From CAZIKB01 sp964539665 (GTDB lineage Bacteria > Zhuqueibacterota > Zhuqueibacteria > Oceanimicrobiales > Oceanimicrobiaceae): a stretch of DNA of 13,419 nt. The DNA lies in contig CAZIKB010000152.1 in assembly GCA_964539665.1 (NCBI GenBank), positions 1 through 13,419 of the forward strand. Reading direction: 5' to 3'. The position numbers and the translations under genes are program-made. Positions 1 to 5,959 of the stretch are shown here, piece by piece (position 1 is the stretch's first letter; the number at the start of each line of letters is the position of its first letter). Under the pieces are notes generated by a model. The model ran no database searches. It saw nothing but the letters and a program-made list of their open reading frames with translations, and had not been told where the DNA came from.

Positions 1-6
1 ATTGTC

Positions 7-1332
7 TTAATGTACGTGTATTAATATAGGAGTCATATTATGTCTACTCGACAGATTTATGCTTACATCTCCCACCACATCTCCTTTATTAGTGCTCACC
101 CCAATAGTCGTTCCAGGCGTTAATGGATTGTTATTATGGTCACAAACAGTAAAACTAAAGGTTTGTGACTGACCGGCATTGAGACTAAAGGTGTTTGGAT
201 TTACAGCACTGATTTGTGTTTCTCCTGAAAACAGTACAACACCTTCGGCATAAATTTTTTGCTGATTTTCGTCTACCGTTTGAGCTGTGATCAGCGCGTA
301 TCCAGGTTCGGCAAAATATGTAGGAAGGTTTGCAGGTTGAATTCTGCGCAGAGTAGTAAAAATAATTCCCTGAGGACGCGGACCTCCTGATCTTAAAATA
401 CCCGTAGCTATGCCAGAATCATCTGTAATAGCAGATCCATCAATCAAGCCTCCTGTGCTATGAAAATATACAGAAGTTCCAGCTTGCACCGGATTCGAAA
501 ATTTATCGCCAACCAGAGCTGTAATTAAATTTTGTAAATTAAAAAACTTGTATCCAGCAAAATTGAGGGTCTGGGCAGCAATTGAAAAATGCTCGAGATC
601 AGGTAAACCGCTGTGAATAGAAATGGGTACAGGAGTCGAAGTAACAGCCAGTCCCACAATTCCTGCCCTGACTTGCAGTGCGCCAGCAACAGTGCCACTG
701 TTCATAGTAGTTGTAACCTTGCCAGAGAAATCTGTCAAAGCCGTGTCGGGTGAAACAAATTCCCCACCGCCAGTGCCGCCTTCAATCCGAAAAAAAACTC
801 TAACCTGATGATCAAGATCAACAGGTATGCCTTTATTATCTCTGACTTCAAATGTGATGTCCGAGTTTTCATTCCCACCAGAACCTTTAATGGAAATGCT
901 ACTCGTTTCGACATCTATCAGCACAATATTAGAAGCGTCACCACTGCTTTCAGTTGGCCCCTGTCCTTTCGTCAAAATAGCATTCGGAACGTTTTTAAGC
1001 TGACCGTTTTTAATCGTGATATCCGAGATTGTGTATTCAACGTAGCCTTCTTTTGTGAAGACCAGCGACACGTTGATAGAACTGGAGTCAGGCAATGGTA
1101 CTTCCAGGGAGTATTTGCCATTTTCGTCTGTTATTGCCTCATCTGCAAAAAAAGCTGATCTGACTAAAACGCCTTCCAGGGCGCGCTGATTTTCAGTCTC
1201 TACCACTTTACCTTCTATAAGTGCGGCATTCGATGGCGCTCCGGGATTATTCTGACAGCTTTGATTGAAAATAAATAAACATAGTAAGATGAGCAGATTA
1301 AAACTTGTTTTAATGAAAGAAGTGTTTCTCAT
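7..1332 (-). CDS. putative lipoprotein with carboxypeptidase-regulatory domain and Ig-like repeats, possibly truncated
   Basis: Using the ATG at 1332 (AGGG about 10 bases upstream; the in-frame ATG at 1350 adds MQGSFT ahead of the signal) gives 441 residues. The N-terminus ends its hydrophobic core with LFIFNQSC, making Cys26 the probable lipid anchor. Residues about 36-123 form a carboxypeptidase-regulatory-like domain (EGKVVETENQRALEGVLVRS, DENGKYSLEVPL). Two bacterial Ig-like (Big_1/invasin-type) repeats follow at about 134-235 (FEVRDNKGIPVDLD, LTDFSGKVTTTM) and about 250-345 (ALVGDKFSNPVQAGTSVYFH, TDDSGIATGILRSG). A third opens at about 370 (FSFTVCDHNNNPLTPGTTIG). It breaks off soon after VSTNKGDVVGDVSINL in an unrelated-looking tail, SSRHNMTPILIHVH. 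The domain should need some 40 or more further residues, so a frameshift or early stop is suspected. It is probably a surface stalk or adhesin; no enzymatic motif seen. Confidence 0.75.
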   Translation of the reverse strand: MRNTSFIKTSFNLLILLCLFIFNQSCQNNPGAPSNAALIEGKVVETENQRALEGVLVRSAFFADEAITDENGKYSLEVPLPDSSSINVSLVFTKEGYVEYTISDITIKNGQLKNVPNAILTKGQGPTESSGDASNIVLIDVETSSISIKGSGGNENSDITFEVRDNKGIPVDLDHQVRVFFRIEGGTGGGEFVSPDTALTDFSGKVTTTMNSGTVAGALQVRAGIVGLAVTSTPVPISIHSGLPDLEHFSIAAQTLNFAGYKFFNLQNLITALVGDKFSNPVQAGTSVYFHSTGGLIDGSAITDDSGIATGILRSGGPRPQGIIFTTLRRIQPANLPTYFAEPGYALITAQTVDENQQKIYAEGVVLFSGETQISAVNPNTFSLNAGQSQTFSFTVCDHNNNPLTPGTTIGVSTNKGDVVGDVSINLSSRHNMTPILIHVH

Positions 1333-1403
1333 TGTAAAAGATCCCTGCATGGCTGCTGAAACAAAATGATAATAAGTAAAGGTATGCTGGTTATTTTATG
1401 TTG

Positions 1404-1661
1404 TTAGTACACCCTAAATTCTATTTTTGCAGAATTATATAGTGCAGCAACAGAGTCATGTGACGCTTTTAGAGAACGTTCGATATTTGTAATCCAATCG
1501 TCTCGATTTCCAAGGCGTTTCATTCCTGGAAAATAGAAACTAACCTTTTTCAAAAAGGCCAATTTCTTAGAAATTTCGCTATGAGAAGCTTTACCTGGAA
1601 GGATAAATGTTAGATAAGTTGCCGGGAATTTAACCTGATACTTTATCGCAGCAGGATCAAT
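1404..1661 (-). pseudogene. startless coding-like fragment downstream of the PHP gene
   Basis: One minus-strand frame is open for 85 codons and reads like real protein, with mixed charge and good hydrophobic spacing: YQVKFPATYLTFILPGKASH, then SEISKKLAFLKKVSFYFPGM, then GNRDDWITNIERSLKASHDS and AKIEFRVY. It begins right after two stop codons that lie inside the last codons of the PHP gene, with no ATG, GTG or TTG near its 5' end. The only internal ATG is codon 47 (1523), without a proper ribosome site. The simplest reading is the C-terminal 75-80 residues of a gene whose front was deleted when it was joined to the end of the PHP gene. I do not recognise the family. A real 39-residue peptide from 1523 is a weaker alternative. 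It fills most of the 310-base gap between two genes; the rest (1351-1403) holds no clear promoter. Confidence 0.4.
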
Positions 1662-3685
1662 TTATTAACGATTTTGAGATCTGGTGTTGCTAATTTATAA
1701 TAGAAGACACCGGACGCGACTTGCTGACCTTTGTCATTCAGGCCATTCCAGGTAATCCGATATTCCCCCGGGGGAGATTCTTTATCTAATAACGTGCGGA
1801 TTTTTTGGCCTGCAATATTATATATTTTAAGGGAAATTTGAGAAACATCAGGGACGGTGTAAATGATCTGAGTTTCGGCATTAAATGGATTTGGATAGTT
1901 TTGGCTTAAAGAAAATTTCTCAGGCATTTGACCAGATCTGGTATCTTCAATTGAAGTGATGACCTCAATATCAGCCGAACTCCTGGGCAAGAGTTGATAG
2001 CCTGTAGTGAATGGCGGCGTTGTTTTATATTGACCGACAACACCAGTAATAGTCACCTTACCAGTAGGGGTAGAGGAGCCGGGAACATTGGTATCTTTGT
2101 CAATCCGCAACGTACAGGGACCGGAGCCGTCATCTACTGAAATATTCGCGTTGGAGCCAGGAGATGGAAAATTCCCACTAATTGTCGCACCGACGATTTG
2201 AACCAAGCTGCCTTCGTAGGCTTCGCCATTGCTGGCAATCTCATCCGTAGTAACCCGGGCGATTTGCGGATATTCTTTGCGGCCCAGTCTTGTCACAGAA
2301 TGAGGAATAAATTCGGTTTGCCCGTTGTAGAAGTTTACTTTTCCGGTGACTTCAAATTCTAAAGCGAATCCGGGAATGACTTTTTCAACGAAGGATGCGC
2401 CAAAGATTGCAATGCCGCCGGTAGAATCCTGTAAAAAACCAGGTCCGTCAATCCCAAACTCACTACCAACTGTGGCCACACCTCTGACAGTAATGTTTGT
2501 GACCTCGAAATTACGTGGTAATCCATTGGTGAAATTATCTCGTAATTCAGCTATTGGAGTAATCATGCTGTCCGGGGATTGATAATCGCCGGAAGAATTA
2601 ATCCAGATTGGGCTCGACCAGAGCACATCCAGATCCTCCTGAACGAGTTTGATGAAATAATACCCAGAACCAAAACTGGCAGAATCCACAGGAGACCAGT
2701 TGAAATTGTTGGAGTTCGGATCAAATCTTTTGAATAGATGGCCGTTTTTGTACAGGTGGGCAGAAATAAATTTCCCTTGAGCATGGGCAGCTATTTTAAA
2801 AGCCACGTTATTGTCATCGTTCTCGAAGACTTCACCCATCCAGCGGTCATCAGCAGTAAACTCAGTTAAGAAGATTCTATCAGAAGCGGGACTGGTTTGG
2901 AACGCATAGGTACGATGATTTTTAAAGGCATCCAGGAGGTTATTACGGTTCAGCGTATCCAGTAAAACCGCGGTTAAATTAATATTGCCATTGCCATCAA
3001 TTCGGTTGCCGTAATTTCTGCCATGATTATCCTGGCCGCTTACCACCCCTACATGCCAGCCTTTTTCTAACGCGAGTAAATAGAATTTTTCATAGTTTGT
3101 CGAACGATAGCCGCTCAAAATTTCTAAACCGTAAAAAAAAGGATCGGCCTGCGGATTGTATGTAAAACCGTTGAATCTGTTGCTGGCGTCGCCACTAATT
3201 CCCGGGTGGCAAAAGTGGGCCAGACTGTTCCTGGTGATAATAAAATTGAACATGTCGTTCAGGTTAAAACGGACATCCCGGTAGGAATCATTGTCTGCAA
3301 GATCTGGTGAATCATGAATAATGACATGCCCATAACCTCCAAAACCAAAGACCAGTCCGACTTCCTGGGAGCCCAGGGCTACAAATTCTGAACCTGTGCT
3401 GGTTCCTGCAGCGTCGAGAAGCATTTGCCAGCCTTCAACAGGTTGGCCATTGTTTAAATTGTTGGCATGGTCTGTAATAGCGAAAAAGTCTAAATTGGCT
3501 GTATTTTTTGCATAATTATAAGCAGCAACTGGTTCTAAAGCCCCGGATAGTGTATCGGAAGAGAGAGTGGAATGTTGGTGTAAATCTCCAAAAAATATAG
3601 TAAAATTTTGACTGTATAAATAATTTGAAAAGGTGATAAGCACTAAAAAAAATAGTAGTGAAAACCTTAGTTGTTTTTTTATCAT
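1643..3685 (-). CDS. secreted PHP-domain metallohydrolase (CehA/McbA-like) with OB folds and T9SS tail
   Basis: A 680-residue exported enzyme. The signal peptide is residues 1-26 (ending NYLYSQ). The PHP phosphoesterase domain spans about 30-265 with its metal-binding residues visible: His36 and His38 (GDLHQHS), Asp72 and His73 (ITDHAN), Glu108 (SQEVG), His120 (GYGH), His157/His160 (LAHFCHPG), and Asp219/His221 (SGQDNHGRN). It therefore looks catalytically intact, probably cutting a phosphoester with two or three metal ions. A beta-rich segment (about 265-365) follows as in CehA/McbA-type proteins, then two OB-like units (about 375-470 and 475-575; AYEGSLVQIVGATI, DDGSGPCTLRI). The T9SS tail (591-680) has SQNYPNPFNAETQIIYTVP and ends in KLILLR. 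The OB units match those of the lamin-tail protein upstream, suggesting a shared target. Substrate unknown. It stands alone after a terminator-like hairpin. Confidence 0.88.
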   Translation of the reverse strand: MIKKQLRFSLLFFLVLITFSNYLYSQNFTIFFGDLHQHSTLSSDTLSGALEPVAAYNYAKNTANLDFFAITDHANNLNNGQPVEGWQMLLDAAGTSTGSEFVALGSQEVGLVFGFGGYGHVIIHDSPDLADNDSYRDVRFNLNDMFNFIITRNSLAHFCHPGISGDASNRFNGFTYNPQADPFFYGLEILSGYRSTNYEKFYLLALEKGWHVGVVSGQDNHGRNYGNRIDGNGNINLTAVLLDTLNRNNLLDAFKNHRTYAFQTSPASDRIFLTEFTADDRWMGEVFENDDNNVAFKIAAHAQGKFISAHLYKNGHLFKRFDPNSNNFNWSPVDSASFGSGYYFIKLVQEDLDVLWSSPIWINSSGDYQSPDSMITPIAELRDNFTNGLPRNFEVTNITVRGVATVGSEFGIDGPGFLQDSTGGIAIFGASFVEKVIPGFALEFEVTGKVNFYNGQTEFIPHSVTRLGRKEYPQIARVTTDEIASNGEAYEGSLVQIVGATISGNFPSPGSNANISVDDGSGPCTLRIDKDTNVPGSSTPTGKVTITGVVGQYKTTPPFTTGYQLLPRSSADIEVITSIEDTRSGQMPEKFSLSQNYPNPFNAETQIIYTVPDVSQISLKIYNIAGQKIRTLLDKESPPGEYRITWNGLNDKGQQVASGVFYYKLATPDLKIVNKLILLR

Positions 3686-3690
3686 TTCTA

Positions 3691-3694
3691 CCTC
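3691..3694 (-). promoter_or_regulatory. ribosome binding site deciding the PHP hydrolase start
   Basis: GAGG lies 5 bases before the ATG at 3685, from which a clean signal peptide begins. The upstream in-frame ATG codons at 3760 and 3721 have no comparable site and would add a tail ahead of the signal sequence. Confidence 0.6.
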
Positions 3695-3721
3695 ATTGAT
3701 TTGTAACTCAAAAAGAATCAT

Positions 3722-3762
3722 AAAAAAATGGCGTACCCTGTTATAAATTAAGCACGCCATTT
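3722..3762 (-). terminator. terminator-like hairpin after the NHL lipoprotein
   Basis: On the minus strand AAATGGCGT (3762-3754) pairs with ACGCCATTT (3734-3726) around a 19-base loop and runs directly into seven Ts (3728-3722). It starts 80 bases after the NHL gene stop and ends about 36 bases before the PHP gene start. The stem is perfect but the loop is long, so it could be a weak terminator or an attenuator allowing read-through. It overlaps the first codons of the longer PHP reading frame (from 3760), which argues against that longer start. Confidence 0.55.
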
Positions 3763-3842
3763 AATGCCAGCATCACTTCAATCTTGAAAAACAGCCTTCT
3801 CAAAAAGTTTCGCAGATATTTACAATAGTTTTGGAGTTAAAG

Positions 3843-4889
3843 TTATCTTTCGACATCTGTTGAAAGTTTGAATCTTATAATGCGATTGTTGCCAGTATCT
3901 GCAACATAAACGGTTTTGTTAAAATATGCAATACCGTGTGGACTGTTAAACATTTTGTTGCCATCGCCTGTACCACCAAAAGATTGCAATTCATCTCCTG
4001 CTGATGAAAATTTAAACATAAAGTCCAGGTCTGCATCTACAACATAGATATTGCCTTCTAAATCTACGGTAACATCCTCTGGCTCAGAAAATTTCCCGGG
4101 CTTAAAAAGGTCAAGGCCATCAGCTGGATTGAGATGGACCGTGAAACCAAGCTCCCCGCTTGTGATCCATTGCACTTTAAAGAAATTTCGGCCGGTCATA
4201 CAAAAAATAAAATCTTTAGAAAAATCACGTACGGTTGTCACGCCGCTGGCAGAGGCAGCCGAAAGAATACCTAATCCGTTGGGTTCAAAATAGGGACTCG
4301 GAGGACCAAAGTCTTCAGGAAAAATAAGTACTTTGTTGTCTATTTTATCGTTCCCGGTAGCTGTGACGATGAACTGAGTTATTGTCTGGCTTTGAGAACT
4401 AAACAGCCTGGCGGCGATTGCGGTCAAACGCCGGTCCGGATTGTCTACTTCTTCATAGACCAATTCTACTGGTGCTTTGGCTATATCATGGCCAACAGCA
4501 ACCAAGTTTATCTTGTAAATTTTATTGCTGTCCGTTACGATAAATAAATTAAGTTTGGAGTCTTGCGTTATGCTAACCGGATTTTCAATGAATTGAGATT
4601 CTCCTTCCGGTAAAATATTGCCAGCTAAGTCTAAAACAAGAATGCGGTCGTTCCCTGTATCTGCTATATATATTAATGGTTCTCTTCCTAATAATATATC
4701 TTCAGGCTCATTTAAGTTATAGCCATTTGCAGAGTCCCAGATCGGGTTTAGTTGCAAATAAGTGGTATCGTCAATGGCTGTCGAACCATTATTTCCATCT
4801 GCTGGTACCGGGAGGGGAAATTTTTCACCGCCACAAGCCAGGCAGAAAATAGCTGAAATTATTAGATTAAGAAAAAATATTTTCTTCAT
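3843..4889 (-). CDS. NHL-repeat beta-propeller lipoprotein
   Basis: A 348-residue protein. The N-terminus MKKIFFLNLIISAIFCLAC followed by GGEK is a lipoprotein signal, with Cys19 as the likely lipidated residue. The body carries NHL-type blades: NEPEDILLGREPLIYIADTG with NDRILVLDL, then ENPVSITQDSKLNLFIVTDS, SEPEDVTVDLEGNIYVVDAD, and a last one with SPHGIAYFNKTVYVADTGNN. The spacing fits a six-bladed propeller, with less regular blades in the middle (residues about 140-250). NHL propellers commonly bind proteins or polymers, and nothing here suggests an enzyme. An AGGA element lies about 10 bases before the ATG. The gene follows the PorV-like gene by 58 bases without a terminator and is closed 80 bases later by a terminator-like hairpin, so it is probably the last member of the four-gene unit and sits as an accessory at the outer membrane. 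Confidence 0.85.
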   Translation of the reverse strand: MKKIFFLNLIISAIFCLACGGEKFPLPVPADGNNGSTAIDDTTYLQLNPIWDSANGYNLNEPEDILLGREPLIYIADTGNDRILVLDLAGNILPEGESQFIENPVSITQDSKLNLFIVTDSNKIYKINLVAVGHDIAKAPVELVYEEVDNPDRRLTAIAARLFSSQSQTITQFIVTATGNDKIDNKVLIFPEDFGPPSPYFEPNGLGILSAASASGVTTVRDFSKDFIFCMTGRNFFKVQWITSGELGFTVHLNPADGLDLFKPGKFSEPEDVTVDLEGNIYVVDADLDFMFKFSSAGDELQSFGGTGDGNKMFNSPHGIAYFNKTVYVADTGNNRIIRFKLSTDVER

Positions 4890-4947
4890 TTAAAAAGTAT
4901 CCTGGTAATAAATTTGCAAAATGCACCTCTTTGAGTACTCACACTCA

Positions 4948-5955
4948 CTAAAACTTTAAACTTGCCGACAGTCTACTGGCATTTCCCAGGCGGCCAAAGT
5001 TCGTATACGATACATCTAAATCCAAATGAACTATATTCAACGGCAGCGAAAACCCGCCGCCAAAGGTAAACGACTCTTCGTCCACATTTGCCCGATAACC
5101 ACCGCGTAAAGCTACCAGACTATTCCACCAATATTCAAAACCGATATTAAAGTTTTCAGCATTATCATTCAGGTGATTTAACTGAACCGACGTGGTAATT
5201 TTGTGTGATGAATTGTCAATTATTTCAGTCGCAAAGCCAATCCTGAAAATAGTTGGAGGAGAGAAATCCTGAAAGCTAAAATCATCACTATCGCTGTCCA
5301 GTTTAGTATCATCGTTTAAAGTAATCGAACCTTTCGGTTCAACATTTGTTCCAAAATTGGTCACAGCAACAGCAAATCTAGACGAGCCGAATCCTGTCCA
5401 GAAAAATGTTCCAAAGTCAACAAATACATTTCGGGCATGGAGCCCGCCAAGGTTTTCATCAATATATTTTAGTGTTACGCCAACACTGAATCGATCGGTC
5501 ATATTGCGAGCGTAAGTCAGGCCAATGGCTATATCTCCAAATGATACAAAATTGCCAGTCCCGAAAGGTTGAAATTCTGTGGTTTCTTCAAAATCGTCTG
5601 TGTGTAGTGCCGTAATGCTTAAACCAAAAGAATTTTCTGAGCCAAGGTGGTGCACGTATCCAAAAAAATCGTGACGGACATCGACCGGCCAGTTTGTTCG
5701 GGAGAAGATTACCTGGTTTTTTTCAAATTGACTGATCCCCGCTGGATTCCAGTAAAGCGCTGATGCATCATTTGCTACAGCCACAAAGGATTCTCCCATA
5801 CCAACGGCGCGTCCGCCAACGCCAATTTTCAAAAACTGGGCCATAGCCGTGCCAGCTCTCTGGCTACCCAAAACCGGAATCAATTGCGCATAATTTTCCC
5901 GGCTTGTACTTAACAAACCCAGGATGACGATAATTAAAATAACTTTATGTTTCAT
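4948..5955 (-). CDS. PorV/PorQ family outer-membrane beta-barrel protein
   Basis: A 335-residue protein with a signal peptide (residues 1-23, cut before Gln24). It then has the hallmark N-terminal block of the PorV/PorQ group: AGTAMAQFLKIGVGGRAVGM (about 34-53), then FVAVANDASALYWNPAGI. This block resembles the plug of FadL-type barrels. The remainder alternates short polar and aromatic strands (for example NSFGLSITALHTDDF, FSVGVTLKYIDENLGG) and ends with SRLSASLKF, a barrel-type terminal strand with C-terminal Phe. In Porphyromonas PorV shuttles T9SS cargo to the surface attachment machinery. In KSB1-like genomes this family is multi-copy, so a dedicated rather than housekeeping role is possible. 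The start lies only 4 bases after the receptor stop with a weak ribosome site, which points to translational coupling. The exact PorV or PorQ identity is uncertain. Confidence 0.88.
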   Translation of the reverse strand: MKHKVILIIVILGLLSTSRENYAQLIPVLGSQRAGTAMAQFLKIGVGGRAVGMGESFVAVANDASALYWNPAGISQFEKNQVIFSRTNWPVDVRHDFFGYVHHLGSENSFGLSITALHTDDFEETTEFQPFGTGNFVSFGDIAIGLTYARNMTDRFSVGVTLKYIDENLGGLHARNVFVDFGTFFWTGFGSSRFAVAVTNFGTNVEPKGSITLNDDTKLDSDSDDFSFQDFSPPTIFRIGFATEIIDNSSHKITTSVQLNHLNDNAENFNIGFEYWWNSLVALRGGYRANVDEESFTFGGGFSLPLNIVHLDLDVSYTNFGRLGNASRLSASLKF

Positions 5956-5959
5956 GGAT

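Noticed and set aside
1544..1558. Inverted repeat CCTTTTTCAAAAAGG
   Set aside because: The two 7-base arms are separated by one base and are mostly A/T, there is no T-run after it on either strand, and it sits inside the coding-like fragment. Probably chance.
3686..3760. Longer N-terminus for the PHP protein starting at 3760
   Set aside because: It would overlap the terminator-like hairpin, lacks a ribosome site, and puts 25 residues ahead of a good signal peptide.
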